Counted from the stretch's first letter, positions 22,852 through 35,737 are shown. The stretch: 64,000 bases of DNA from Fremontodendron californicum (GCA_030761205.1 JAULJL010000020.1:625001-689000); one strand, 5' to 3'. Translations and numbers: made by a program. The notes: generated from the letters alone by a model not told the origin.

Positions 22852-25800
22852 ATGAACGACCTCCCACCCTACCCCCCAATCGATCCAACAACCTTCGACC
22901 TCATCGTCATAGGCACCGGCCTTCCCGAATCCATTATAGCCGCCGCCGCCTCTACCGCCTCTAAATCTATCCTCCACCTCGATCCCAATCCCTTCTATGG
23001 CTCCCACTTCTCCTCTCTCCCTCTCACCGATCTCCCCTCCTTCCTCTCCTCCCACTCAACCTCACCCTCTTCCAACTACCATCACGATTTCTCCGTCTTG
23101 GATTTCGCCACTCGTCCTCTCTACTCCTCCATCGACATCTCCAGTTGTTCCCCTCACCTCCTCCATCAACACTCTAGAAAGTTCAACCTCGATGTGGCTG
23201 GACCTAGGGTTTTCTTTTGCGCCGACAAATCTATTGACTTGATACTAAAATCCGGAGCCAACCAGTACTTGGAGTTCAAGAGTATTGACGCCACTTTCGT
23301 AGGGGACAACAAGGGGAATCTCTGGAGTGTGCCAGACTCTAGAGCTGCCATATTCAAAGACAAGAGCCTGGGACTCATGGAGAAGAATCAGTTAATGAGG
23401 TTCTTCAAGCTGGTGCAGGGACACTTGGCTGTTGAACAAGACGTCAAGATTTCCGAAGAGGATTTGCAGAGTCCGTTTGTTGACTTCTTGAATAAAATGG
23501 GATTGCCGCCCAAAATTAAATCGTCTGTTAGTCACAACTTTTCCTTTTTATTTTCCCATCTCTAATTGCCTCCTCATTGCTTTAATCATTGGCGTGATTC
23601 TCAACTGCATTTGAATTTTTATTTTCTTGTCTTTGCAGGTTTATACTGTATGCAATAGCAATGGCGGATTACGATCAAGAAGACATTGGAGTTTGTAGAG
23701 ATTTGCTAAAGACAAAAGATGGGATCGATCAATTGGCTCTGTATAATGCATCTATTGGCAGGTTAATCTTTATTCTTCAAGCCTTCAACTATAGTTCAAA
23801 AATTTTCAATTCCATGTTGAAATTTGAATAGAAATTTATTATAGCACAATCCATCTATTATTATGTTAAATGCAATTATTCTTATCTCTAGGTTTCAAAA
23901 TGCACTTGGGGCTTTGCTATATCCTGTCTATGGGCAAGGAGAACTATCCCAAGCCTTTTGCCGTCGTGCTGCTGTCAAAGGTTGCCTTTATGTAAGTTCT
24001 AATGAGGAGAAAATTTTTTCATTGATAAATTTTAATGCAGTTATTGATGCATTTCTTGCCATTGTAGGTTTACCTTTTTCATCATTGCCTGTTAACCTGA
24101 TTTTGTGTTTACGTTTCTTTTTCCTAATATGGTATTTTTTACCTATTGCTTTTTATGTGAATTGAGTAGCAATAATTCTTGAGCTAAAAAAGTGTGCCTT
24201 CACTTACCTATGATTTGAGAGTACTGACTAGCAACCAAAAATCATCAAAATTTCCTCCTATGTCCTAATTGAGAGATGTAAACCGAGTTTATCTGATTTA
24301 GTTCTCTTCAGCAATATTCATTTCCTCTTTGAGTTGGTTGAATGCATTTCATATCTTTGAGCATGCCCTACACCTTGTAGCAATAGAGTGGCTCATAACA
24401 TTAACCATGTTACCAACAACCTGATTTTACATGAAATTATTATGTTTTAGCTGTAAAATTAAGATACTAATCCATTTGAATAAACGTGACACAGGTATTG
24501 CGTATGCCAGTTACTGCATTGCTTGTAGACAAGGTATGGAAGCATACGCCTGATTAAATAATGTTAGATATTTTGCTCCTGAGCAGACTGTTAGGACTCG
24601 TTAAGGTAAAAGATCTTCATAATTTTCCTTTGAAAACTTTGCAGGATACTGGGTGTTATAATGGTGTTAGATTGGCTTCAGGTCAGGATATATTCAGCCA
24701 GAAACTGATTCTTGATCCAACCTTTATGGTAACATTGCCATCGGGCTTGTCCCCACCACATCCACTTCAAGAAAAGCTTCCACTTTTCAGTCTGAGGGAT
24801 GATAGAGGAAAGGTAGCGAGGGGAATATGCATCACAAAGACTTCTTTGAAGCCTGATATATCAAACTTTTTGGTTGTATATCCTCCAAGATGTAAGATCC
24901 GTTTCTTTTGCTTTTGTTGAAGATAAGAAACTAAGATAAAAAAAAAAGCAATAACTTTTTGTTTCTGTTTTCTCCTAGCATTGTTTCCTGAGCAGGTTAC
25001 TTCAATCAGACTTCTGCAGATAGGTAGCAATTTGGCTGTTTGTCCGCCAGATATGTAAGTTTGGTTTAGTTTCTGAAGAGGATAGGTTTTATCTTCTCTC
25101 TGTTTGTTTTACATTGATGAATTTTATCAACTGTTATCTTTTCGCTTCCTTATTGAACTGCTTTCCCCATAGTTGTTACCTTTGAATATATCATTTGTGA
25201 TCAATTCTGTGAGAACTGTCTACCTAGCATTTAGTCATATTGTCTTTCAGACATGAAAAGCTCAATTCTATGTTTTTATTGATAATGACTCTCAGGTGAA
25301 TAGTGAAATTTTACCATTATTATTATTATTATTATTATTTTTACCTTGGTTAATGTTTTTCTAATCTTTTGCATATCTAGAATGGAGTGATTTGAGTCTA
25401 TATGCTTAATGCAAGAATGTAAATATTTCTACCTGTTCTATTCAGGTTTGTGTTATATATCTCAGCATTATGTAACGACGACAATCAAGGAAAGAAGTTA
25501 CTTCATGCAGTCATGAATACCCTTCTTACAGTTCCCGTTTCTATAAATTCTGAAAGTAATGCTGCATTTCAAAGTGAGACTGCAGAAAGTGGTAGTGCAG
25601 TTCAAGATGAGACTGCTGAAAGTAGTTTTACAGGTCCAAGTGACCCTGGAGAAGGAAAACCTACTCTACTTTGGAGTGCGTTGTATATTCAGGAGCTCAC
25701 TTTGGTATGTTGCTTATTGTCGCTTTTTCTTGTGTAGTCTTCTTAGTTACTAATGTTTTGGTATTGTGACTATGGGCCTCTGTTTTATTGTGCTGCTTTC

Positions 25801-26434
25801 GTTATTTAGAATAATCATTACTCTTTCCAGAAATGTTTAACACTTAGGACAGGGTTTTAGAGGGATGACACATTCTGCCCTAACAGCGCTTAGGACTTGG
25901 ACTTTTGTTAATGTGCTGCTTTAATGTCAATGTACGGTTGATTGTAATGCCCTTTTCAACGGAATTATGTTTTGTTTTCAGGGTCAAGTTGATTTTATCT
26001 GTTCAACTCCCATGCCAGATGGTAAATTGAACTACAATGATCTCATAGATGTGACTGTTAAGGTACATCATTTGCTAATGTTCATGAAATTTAAAATTCT
26101 ATTCTACATGAGCGAGCTACATTTTAGTTGATGTGATTATTGTTCTGTCACAATTACTACACATACAATTAGCTTGTTGTTGGGTTTCTTTGTTTGAGCT
26201 TTTTATGTACTTTCTTTGTTCTTTGGGATGAATTTTCCAATTCATTCAAAGTTAAATGAACATTAACTGTACTGAAATTACAAAAAGTTTAACATTTCTG
26301 ATTGCTGATTGGAATGTATTGCTGGTTGTGGAACTTGACAGTTATTTCAGGAGATTTACCCCGAGGAAGAATTCTTTCCAGAGACATCCTCAGAGAATTC
26401 TGAGGATGATGGTGGCGTTGCTCTGGAGACATAA
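22852..26434 (+). CDS. REP: Rab escort protein (REP; GDI/CHM family)
   Basis: Nine exons (22852-23522, 23639-23761, 23892-23991, 24495-24533, 24645-24891, 24979-25054, 25446-25704, 25982-26062, 26342-26434) close in frame to 562 residues. The N-terminus carries the nucleotide-fold start of the GDI/CHM family (TFDLIVIGTGLPES) and the ILHLDPNPFYG motif. Further on come the conserved GALLYPVYGQGELSQAFCRR and KGCLYVLRMPV segments. The tail is acidic (EEEFFPETSSENSEDDGG). REP presents newly made Rab GTPases to geranylgeranyltransferase II and delivers them to membranes. Length and the long first exon match plant REP rather than the shorter RabGDI (about 445 residues). The start is the first in-frame ATG, placed before the conserved core. 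Confidence 0.94.
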
Positions 26435-27546
26435 AGATTTGCTGAATGCAATATTCTCTCTAGTTATACTTAATGGAGCATCAAATAATCAGGATCCTTT
26501 TCCAAAATTGTGCTCAAGTGATTGGAGGATGCTGCTATCTAATGATCTATTTGAAGTGGTGAAGAAAAAAGGAAAGGGATTTGACACTACATACAATTCC
26601 AAAACATGGTGAGGAACCTAAGAATATGTCTGTCTTTACAGATAATTAGACAATTGTAGGCCTTGGTTTCCCTTGTATAAACTTGTGTTGTATCCATCTC
26701 TCTTGCTACTTTGATAGTTCTGATATAACAGTAAAAGAACATTTTTATTCCGAAGTATGAAAAAGAGTTGCAGTGGCAGTTATGAAGAGTATTTGGTTGT
26801 TGCATTTGTTGAATGTTTCCATTCACATTCTTCTCAATTAAATAAAAAAAATAATCAAGGCTTTGCACATTCTTATGTTGATGGTCATTGCCGGTTATCT
26901 TGAATCTTTTATTTGTATAGCTTTTTTTTTTTTTTTTTTTCTTTGCTTTGATCTGTCAGTTGCTATGATATGGGTTTAGCTTTGTTTGCTTTATTATATA
27001 CTTTGGATTCTTTGTTTGTCACACAGCACAGGCTTCCAAATTCCAATCCAAAGTAAGTAACCCTCTTCTCTTCTCTTCTTTTCAATTACACAAAGAAAGT
27101 GGCACTTTATAAGTAGTAAGTGTAAGTTGATTTTCAATCTAGATTACACTTTTATTGAGATTGATTAAATTACTTACAAGGTATCAAAATGATTTCGAGG
27201 AAATGTACTATGCACGAGAGCCCTGGCCCACGAACAGCAAAGCTCCAGTCCCAGTGCAAACTGTTCATCATATTCATAATATAGTATATATCTTTTGAAT
27301 TAGTGGGAGCAAAATGTCATCCAACTAAGATACATGGAAGAGAAGAGGGATTGAAGAATCAAAAGCTTGTCTGACTTGTAATGTTTGGATTAGGATAAAT
27401 CAGGAAAGGAGGAGACCTTTATCCTCTTTAAGTATATGCATAGTTGAAGGTTCTGATGCTGATGAAGTACTGCTAATACAGAAAAATTAATTGACATTAA
27501 AGCCACGATGAATATCAGGATCTGAATACTAGCTTCACGATACATA

Positions 27547-27585
<39 letters not shown>

Positions 27586-27805
27586 CAACAAGAATAGTAA
27601 TACATCTTATTACAGACGTTTCTAGACATAAATTGTTATATTATATATGTTCTTTATTATTTCATTGTGGAACATAAGTATATTTATTCAGAATGAGATA
27701 CATATAATCCACTGTTTAACTACTTGCAAATGCTTTATGACTTCCTCTCCGCACAAGGAAAGCATTTTCCTTGAAAACCAGCTGAAGAATCTTGGGACTC
27801 CATCA
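26435..27805. other. Tail-to-tail region between Rab escort protein and catalase
   Basis: It holds both 3' untranslated regions, a T20 run near 26922-26941 and a (TA)n run at 27551-27582. No gene is seen. Confidence 0.6.
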
Positions 27806-30800
27806 TCAATAACTTGGTCTCACACTGAGGCGAGATGCAAGCTTCTGACCCAAAGATTTGTCAGCCTGCATGTAGCCACACAAGATGATTACATCAATAT
27901 TATTAAGCACTACTTTATCATTGACATTGTTCTTCTGTGGCATGGCATCTACAACAGCACGGTTACTAGTATGATATGATCGTATTAAGAACCACAAGCT
28001 TATCAGATCAACTAGAAGTAGAAGTAGAACTAGAACTTGGGTGACAAAAGAAACAGTAAAAAGCTTAATCAATCTTCCTAGACCTAGAGTGTTCATGGTT
28101 ACATATCCATGCAATGCATGCGAAAGATAATTAGTATGTTGGGGTGTTTGTATAATCAAAAGATCAAAGGATGAGAATCCCACCTGCGACCAGTATGAGA
28201 TCCAAATGCTGCGGATCTCATATGTGACCCTTGGATCAGACAATGCCTCAATCCAGCGTTTAATAAACCGTTCTTGCCTGAGACAGACCAGACCACAACC
28301 AAAGTGGAATTATTTATGTAAATAAAATAAATGTATAAAGAAATGAAGCAATTTATCATTTCTTATCCAATTAATCCCTCCAAAAGAAAGAAAGAAAGAA
28401 AAAAAACCTGTCAGGTGTAAAGGATCGGTATCTTTCCCCAGGCTGCTTAAAGTTGTTCTCCTTCTCAATAATGCACTGTGTGACAATAGTTAAGATACCA
28501 TTAACTGATTATTATCTAGTTTAAGATTTTTATCAGCACAAACAGAAAACAGTCTCATTGACCCACATAATAAACCCAATAGATCAACAATTTACTGGTC
28601 AATGATCCATCCAAACAACTTAAATAGTTTGGCTCAAAATCAAGAATTTCAGACATTGGGACCATAATTGGAAGTAGAAATCAACTTATATATAGTCTAA
28701 GTTGGCAATTTTCAGATTCTCAAGTTCCTCTTCCAAAGTCCTATCAAGCTTTAAAAAATTAAAAGTCGAAATAAAATGCTAGGGAAAAACATACCTTCTC
28801 TCTCTTGCCGCTACAAATGGCAGTAGGAATAGGGTACTTCTCAGCATGGCGCACAGGATCAAACCTCGAAGGGAAGTAGTTCACCTTAAAAGATAATAAT
28901 GCAACAGTAAAATGATTGTTCATCACGAATTCACGCTATAATATATATATGAAAAGAGGGACCATATCACTGAAGGAAGAACTGCACAGAAACTCATTGA
29001 GGTGCTTACTAATGATTGATGACTTAAGATGTCATCTTGTCTTTCTATGCTAGATAGGAGCATGAGAGCATGCATGTATGTCTATTTGCAAGTGAGAGAG
29101 AGAGAAAGAGAGAGAGAGAATATATACCTCCTCATCCCTATGCATGAAATTCATAAAACCTTCATGGTGATTATTGTGATGAGCACATTTGGGAGCATTT
29201 GCTGGAAGTTGCAGATAATTTGGTCCAAGGCGGTGCCTCTGAGTGTCGGAATAGGAGAAGATTCTAGTTTGGAGCATCTTATCATCTGAATAATATATAC
29301 CCGGGACAATGATAGAAGGGCAGAAGGCTAACTGCTCGTTCTCAGCAAAGAAGTTATCAATGTTTTTGTTTAAAACCATTCGGCCCACTGGCTGCAATGG
29401 CAAGATGTCCTCTGGCCAGGTCTTGGTTACATCAAGTGGGTCAAAATCAAATCTGTCCTCCTGAACAGGATCCATTATCTGAATGAAGAGCTTCCACTCA
29501 GGGTAGTTTCCTGCTGCAATCGAGTCATAGAGATCTTGAGTGGCATGACTGTGATTAGCTCCACCAACTCTTATGGCCTCATCCTCCAACAAATTTTTTA
29601 CCCCACAAGTGGGTTTCCAGTGGAATTTCACATACTGTGCCTTCCCAGCCTTATTGATTAGAGTATAGGTATGAACACCAGAGCCATCCATGTGCCTATA
29701 ATCCTGTGGAATACCTATATCATCAAATAGGAAGGTGAACATGTGCAAGCTTTCTGGATGGTGCGAGAAGAAGTCCACAATCCTCCAATTTTCCTGAATG
29801 TGGGACTTTGGGTTCGGTTTGAGAGCATGGACCATATCAGGGAACTTCATTCCATCACGGATGAAAAACACAGGAAAATTGTTTCCCACTAGATCAAAAT
29901 TACCCTGGTTGAACAAGGAATCAAAAGGAGCAGACAATTAAGTTCACTTCTGATAAATGGTATTTCTGACTTCAATACCTCAACATCTGTGAATATGATA
30001 ATACTTTCACTAAGCAGACAGTATTTCTAACACATACATGTATGAACAGAGAGAGAAGGGCTAGAAAGACAAAAGGACAGACATGCACCCATGCTATGAA
30101 TCTTTAACCCCAAAATCCTGTTGATCACTTTAAAAATTGGACACTGAACACTGAGTTCAAAGTACTCTAAAGTCTAAACACAGAAACTAACATATCCAAA
30201 TCCAAGTAACAAATGTTTAAGTACAAAACATTGATTAGGAATTACATTCCGCTCCCATGACTGTCTAAGCATGGATCAAAAATCAATTAATCATGCAGAT
30301 ATCTTTTGCATGATGTTGTCGAAGATATTCATTAACAGGAAAGATGTAAGGCCCAATTTTGAGGAATGGAAAAAAGGAAATGAAGCAGAATGATGGAAAA
30401 AAATAAATTTATCTTTTACAACTTAAATGAATGACAAATGTGAATGAAATTTCTAGACATTTCTGCTAATGCCTTTTGCAGCTTAGTGCTTTCTGGTTTT
30501 ATCACTTAGCTGCAAGTATAAAGAAATAGGGCCACTGTTTGACAGTGATCCTTCAGAAAAGGAAAATGAAGAAGAAACAAAATACAGAAACATACAAGCA
30601 AATATTGTTACCTCTCGAGTGTAAAATTTCACAGCAAAACCTCGAGGGTCTCTCAAAGTTTCAGGACTACCACGTTCATGAATAACAGTGGAAAATCTAA
30701 CAATGAGTGGGGTCTGGACTCCAGGTGCCCGAAGGAAATCAGCACATGTGAGATGAGATATATCATGAGTGACCTCAAAGAACCCTTTTGCACTGGCTCC

Positions 30801-31893
30801 TCTAGCATGAACAACGCGTTCTGGAATGCGTTCTCTATCAAAATTAGCAAGCTTTTCCACTAAATGATAATCTTCAAGGAGTATTGGACCTGTCAAAAAA
30901 GTAAAACTTTTACAATCAACTTGAACTTGAAGAAGTAAATTCTTTAATTTCCATGTAAAAGTCTGATGCGTGATGCCCCTTGCTGAATAAAAAAGTCTGA
31001 TCATTGAAATTGGCGACTATATTCAAGAAGCATTTATGTCTTATAAGAAACATGGTTCAAATAAATTGATGCTAAATTGCTAATAACCAATCCTGGAAGA
31101 AAATATTGACAAAATCAAAAACTTAACAAGGTTAAAAGTAGTAAATGAGAAGCGCATCCAAATCGACCCAAAGATTCAATTCTTGTCCTTGATGGTTTAG
31201 CAACTCCAGATTTTGTGAAAATACTACAATGATGAATAAGCATGTTCATATATAATTACCTCTTGCTCCAACAGTGAGTGATGAGTTATTGTTCCAAACT
31301 GGAGCCCCAGAATTGGTGGTCCAGAATGGGGAATTAAAGGCACTTGAGGGACGATGCTGCATCGAAAAATAGCTCGAATAAGCAGAAAAATAAATTAATA
31401 CACGCAGGCAAACTAATTGAAGATTCTACAAGATAAATTAGTGGAGTCAGTTTTATGAGAAGAGATTTTAAGAGTTAAAATACCAAAACTGTGAAAGAGC
31501 TGAAAACCAGAACTAAAGGAAATAATACAAAAATGAGTGCAAGCAACAGGATAATGAAAAAAGAAGTGAACCACTTTTAAAGCATTAAAAATAGATATTG
31601 GAATTAACAGAGTTGGCCTAACTTTGTTGATAACTTGATACAGAAATAGAATACAATATTCTCGAGAAGACAAATACCGATCTGAATTATGTTCTAAAGT
31701 TTCAGCCATTAACATACTTTTACTTCTTAAGTTTTCCTAGCAAACAAAGGAAAATCAGATTCAGCAATGAAGAAGAAGTAGTTTTGTTTCAGGCTTAGTA
31801 GATATAAACCACCCAAAAAATGAAACTGGAGGAACAACTGAACTAGCTTAAGAAATCCATAAAGTTGGTAGCTGATACCTTGTAAGGATCCAT
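27806..31893 (-). CDS. CAT: Catalase (peroxisomal, plant type)
   Basis: Eight minus-strand exons (31893-31879, 31356-31260, 30889-30612, 29904-29128, 28884-28795, 28475-28408, 28277-28184, 27865-27806) give exactly 492 residues, the standard plant catalase length. The catalytic histidine is in RVVHARGASAKG (His65). The distal asparagine region is VGNNFPVFFIRDG, and the heme-ligand tyrosine is in RIFSYSDTQRHRLG. The enzyme dismutates hydrogen peroxide to water and oxygen in peroxisomes. The C-terminus is LGQKLASRLSVRPSY: it has the internal QKL signal used by plant catalases but ends in PSY where I would expect PSI or similar. The nearby upstream (TA)n tract occupies the TATA position. The gene's class (I, II or III) cannot be settled by eye. 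Confidence 0.96.
29091..29120 (+). repeat. (GA)n microsatellite in catalase intron
   Basis: Run of GAGAGA with one interruption, next to the donor of the largest catalase exon. Confidence 0.85.
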
Positions 31894-31958
31894 GATAAGA
31901 GAAGAGAGAAAAGGTAATCTGGGTAGGAGATAGAGTGAAGGGAGGTCTGGGTTTGTGT

Positions 31959-31962
<4 letters not shown>

Positions 31963-32004
<42 letters not shown>
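31963..32004 (-). promoter_or_regulatory. (TA)21 microsatellite at the TATA position of the catalase promoter
   Basis: An uninterrupted 42-base AT repeat lies 70 to 111 bases before the catalase start. No other TATA-like motif is better placed, so the repeat itself probably supplies the TATA box. Confidence 0.55.
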
Positions 32005-32006
<2 letters not shown>

Positions 32007-32548
32007 GGTTTTGCTGCTTTAAATTTAATTAATTGGCAAAAGTGAAAATTAAGGAGTTTTATAATTTTAATTTATTTTATCTTAATAGAAGTGGTTTCTT
32101 TTTTAGGACAAATTATAAATTTGATACTTAATAGAAGTAGTAGTACTTTCATTATGATTATGATTGTAAATACGATTATGATTATGAGATATGATAATAA
32201 TAGTAGTATAGAGTATAGACTTCAAATACTATACATTATTCTTTCTTATTATAATTCGGATCCAGCATATATTATTATAATATCTAAATATGGCTAAGCT
32301 TAAGCTTAGTCCATTGCTTTTTAAACAATTTTTTGGAATGAGAAAAACAATTACTTTATATAACAAAAGAAAAGAGATAATATAAGTTAGAAAAATAATA
32401 AGAGGACGTGATGGATTAAAGTTTGAAGGCCACAGGGACAGGGTAACATGCTGCCCTTATCCTGTTTTGCGTGCTTTTGGGATAACCAATGGCAGAAATT
32501 AAATGAGGTTGGATTTTGGAATTATATATATATATATATATATTTTTT

Positions 32549-32652
32549 TTTCAAGTCTTTCGAAATTCAATCCGAGGCAATAGATAGAATATATATATAT
32601 ATATATGATTTCAAGTATTTCGAAATTCAAGCAGAGGCAATAGATAGAAGTA
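32549..32652 (+). repeat. Two-copy 60-bp tandem duplication
   Basis: TTTCGAAATTCAA...GAGGCAATAGATAGAA occurs twice with a period of exactly 60 bases (first copy from about 32549, second from about 32609). The copies are separated by a TA run. Confidence 0.85.
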
Positions 32653-33533
32653 AAATCTTTTAAAGCTTATGAAAAGTTTATTTTAAAAATTTTGTTTTAA
32701 AATTTTCCATATATATATATATATATATATATGCTTTCTGCTAAAATGACTTCTCCTAAGTCCTAACTAAATTAACATCAAATTATATATACACACTCAG
32801 AATAGAATAATATTATTTTAATAAATACCTAACAAAAACATGATTCATGATATATGGATGGGTTAGGTAAGGGTGTCACTCTCAAGCTTTCCAAACTCAA
32901 ACTATCTAAGGCTTGGATTGGGGGTTGTACTTAAATAGGAACTTTTGAAAACACCCAAGTTCCTTTCAGAAAATAAATAAATAAATAAGATAAAGTGGAG
33001 TTCATCAATCTTCATATATATGCTTATGCTATATATGCTAATTAATAAAGAAGATTTTAATTTTTGCCCCTACCCTCAGAAAAATGATCTAGTACTCTAT
33101 ATATATACACATAATTTCTAAGAGGAAGAGAAATTGAAGAAGTTTAATTCATGTGTACAGCCAATGCGGCTTAACTAAAGTAACGACAACTCTTGACAAG
33201 CTTTTGGAACTAAAATACCAATTGAAGCCCATTTAGCACGGTTCTCTCTTAATGTGCCAAAGTTTTGCTTTATAGTATGGTTTGTTATCCTTAACAGATT
33301 CAGCATTATGAACAGAATGAGTTTTTAGGGCTTGCAAATACAGTCTACTGCTTGTATGCTATGTGAAGAGTTTGAGATCATTTATTTTTAATTTCTTTGT
33401 CGATATTCCTCGCAAGTATGATAAAAGATTTTTGTTATTTCTTCTATTAACAGACAGGTTATTGACTGGAACAATGATCTGTATTAGGCTATTACATATT
33501 TTAAAGGATTTTTTTTTTTTAAATCACACTGTT

Positions 33534-33825
33534 TAACTTCCATACCAAAGTTAGCACAGTTAATAATATCAGCCTAGGTATTAATTACACGACCTTGACT
33601 ATCAACTACAGATTGATTAAAATTGAAATCATTTAGGTTGAAAGCCATAGTGCTAATACCTAAAGCGGTGAACCAGATACCTACTACAGGCCAACAGCTA
33701 AGAAGAAATGTAAAGAATGAGAATTGTTGAAACTAGCATATTGAAAGATCAATCGGCCAAAATAACCATGAGCAGCTACGATATTATAAGTTTCTTCCTT
33801 TTGACCGAATCTGTAACTTGCGGAA
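33534..33825 (-). pseudogene. psbA: Nuclear insert of chloroplast DNA: psbA fragment
   Basis: The minus strand reads the middle-to-late part of the photosystem II D1 protein: GQKEETYNIVAAHGYFGR, then LIFQYASFNNSHSLHFFLA, and after a frameshift GIWFTALGISTMAFNLND and NQSVVDSQGRVINT. D1 continues toward NLGMEV before the match stops near 33534. A deletion breaks the AAWPVVG stretch, the ADIIN tryptophan codon before it has become TAG, and bases are missing before the GYRF region. It is a dead copy of about 290 bases. The identification rests on remembered D1 sequence, which is among the most conserved plant proteins. Confidence 0.88.
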
Positions 33826-34730
33826 GCACACTATACAACACGAAGGACTTCCAAAAAATTGTTTCAATTGGTGGTTAGTGGTTACTAATGTTAAGTTTCG
33901 GTTTTGTTTATTTCTTAAGATTGTCAACTCAACTGTAAATAATACACTTTATAATCAATGGGATATAAGCAAAAAAAAAAAAAAAAAGAAGCTAAACAAT
34001 ATTGTAAGGCTATTCCCTTAGTATTATATAACATGTTTTTACTGCTTAAAGAAGCCCATTTAGCATGCAAAAACCAAAAAGCAATGATGATTCTCTTTGG
34101 TTTGATTTTGGCATTTTTTTTTTATCAAAATACATGCATGATTAATTATAACATACACTCCTTATTTAAGTTTTTTTTTTAATTTTATTTTAAATCACTC
34201 CTAAAGATTTTGGAATTAATTTTCTTTGATTGTCGGTCATATCCCTGGTTTTCACTTAATATTAATATTATAGTCTACATGCAAATTAACAAGAAGACAC
34301 AAATATTTGCAAATTACGTACCAATGGTAATCAACAGTCTTTTATTTATATATAAATGGGTGCAATGTCTACCAGAACAAGGCTGGCAAGCCAATTCGAT
34401 GATATCTACAACAATATATATACACACATATATAACCAAATCCTTGTAAGAAAGAATTAATTTTCTCACAGATACATTAATTAGCAAAGAAGAAAAATGA
34501 GAAACGACGTTGCAGGATAATTAATTAAGAATTACCATATATAATATCGTTTGATAAACTCATTACATTCTAAAACTTGGTTCTTCATCTTATAGCGAAT
34601 TGATGAAATTACATAAATTTAAAATTTAAAATAAATAAATAAATAAATAAAATTAAAGAAAATCTATCTCAAACATGCGTTAGTTTTCTAAAGACAATCA
34701 CTTCACTTCACTTCTGTTTTGTTTTGCAAA

Positions 34731-35636
34731 TTAATTTTGATCATCTTCGTCATCAACATCCTTCTCTGGTGGTGGAGGGTCATTTAGATCTAACAGAAAA
34801 CTGGTTCTAGGTTCATTGAGATCAATATCCAAGCCCCTCGATCTCCTTCTGCCTGACGAAGAAGCAACCCCCGCTTCAACAGTTGTATTTGAGTCTTGAC
34901 TCATCTTTTGCATGGTTTCACGAGCCAAGTTCAACAGCGTGGGAGCCAGTTGCTCCTTGAGGGCTTTGTCACCCTTCCTTTCAGGAGACCCCTCAGGAGT
35001 AAATGTTGGTGGAGGAAATGCCCCAGGTGTTTGCCTTCGATGGGCTCTCAGATGTCCAAACACTGCCTTCCACGATGCGTAAGTTTTTTTACAGACGTAA
35101 CATGTAGGGGCACAACTCGGAACTTCCACTTCTCCTTTCTTCCTTGCTTTCGATCCACTGCCACTGGTACTGCTGGACCCAACATGAATAGGAATAGGAA
35201 TAGGATTACTGCTTCTTCCTCTTTTTCTGGCGGAAATTGACGCAGATGAAGAACCACCACCGGTTACACCACTCTCTTGACCCTTCTCAGTTTGAGTCAC
35301 GTTTTTGTCATCGGCCTCTTGGTCATCCGGAGTGCCCTTTTGAATATGATCACCATCACCCTGGCCCTTCACATTGTCTCCTCCTCCACTTCCCTCTGTC
35401 TCAGTCCCAGCATCACCACCGGTCTGACTCACGTTGCTCTTATTTTGCCCTGTTTTCTCTTGACCACCACCCACATTTTCATCACTTTTCTCAGATTGAC
35501 TCACGTTGCTCTCATTCTGCCCTGTTCTCTCCTCCTGGGCACCCGGGGCGTTTTGAGGGCCGTTCTTCTCCCCTGCAGGTTGCTGCTGCTCAGAGGACGA
35601 GGGTTTCTCTTCGGATGATTCTTTGGGGTTGGTCAT
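34731..35636 (-). CDS. C2H2 zinc-finger protein with two EAR (DLNxxP) motifs
   Basis: Single-exon gene of 301 residues. The N-terminal half is a low-complexity Ser/Gly/Glu/Gln-rich region with repeated QNESNVSQSEK / QNKSNVSQT units. A basic patch follows (KRGRSS, KARKKGE), then one zinc finger of the form CYVCKKTYASWKAVFGHLRAH. The canonical plant QALGGH is replaced by KAVFGH. The C-terminus carries LDIDLNEP and FLLDLNDPPPP, both DLNxxP-type EAR repressor motifs that recruit TOPLESS-like corepressors. An acidic end (DVDDEDD) closes the protein. It is most likely a nuclear transcriptional repressor; target genes are unknown. The lack of introns is typical of this class. A TATA box lies about 95 bases before the start. 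Confidence 0.88.
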   Translation of the reverse strand: MTNPKESSEEKPSSSEQQQPAGEKNGPQNAPGAQEERTGQNESNVSQSEKSDENVGGGQEKTGQNKSNVSQTGGDAGTETEGSGGGDNVKGQGDGDHIQKGTPDDQEADDKNVTQTEKGQESGVTGGGSSSASISARKRGRSSNPIPIPIHVGSSSTSGSGSKARKKGEVEVPSCAPTCYVCKKTYASWKAVFGHLRAHRRQTPGAFPPPTFTPEGSPERKGDKALKEQLAPTLLNLARETMQKMSQDSNTTVEAGVASSSGRRRSRGLDIDLNEPRTSFLLDLNDPPPPEKDVDDEDDQN

Positions 35637-35728
35637 GTTTAATTAGAGAAATGAAATGAAATGCTTCGCTCTTTCGCAGTTTTTGAACTTTAAAGATCAG
35701 CAAGCCTGCCTGGCCCTTGGTTGCGTAC

Positions 35729-35737
35729 TTTTATATA
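35729..35737 (-). promoter_or_regulatory. TATA box of the C2H2/EAR gene
   Basis: On the minus strand this reads TATATAAAA, about 95 bases upstream of the start codon at 35636. Confidence 0.6.

Larger units (their letters stand above)
32005..34730. other. Intergenic region between catalase and the C2H2 gene
   Basis: Very AT-rich. It contains TA microsatellites (about 32523-32543, 32590-32606, 32709-32732), a 60-bp tandem duplication and a chloroplast psbA fragment (both listed separately). No functional gene is visible. Confidence 0.6.

Noticed and set aside
27551..27582. Regular TA arrays considered as CRISPR-like or other ordered repeats
   Set aside because: They are plain dinucleotide microsatellites with no spacers, in plant DNA.
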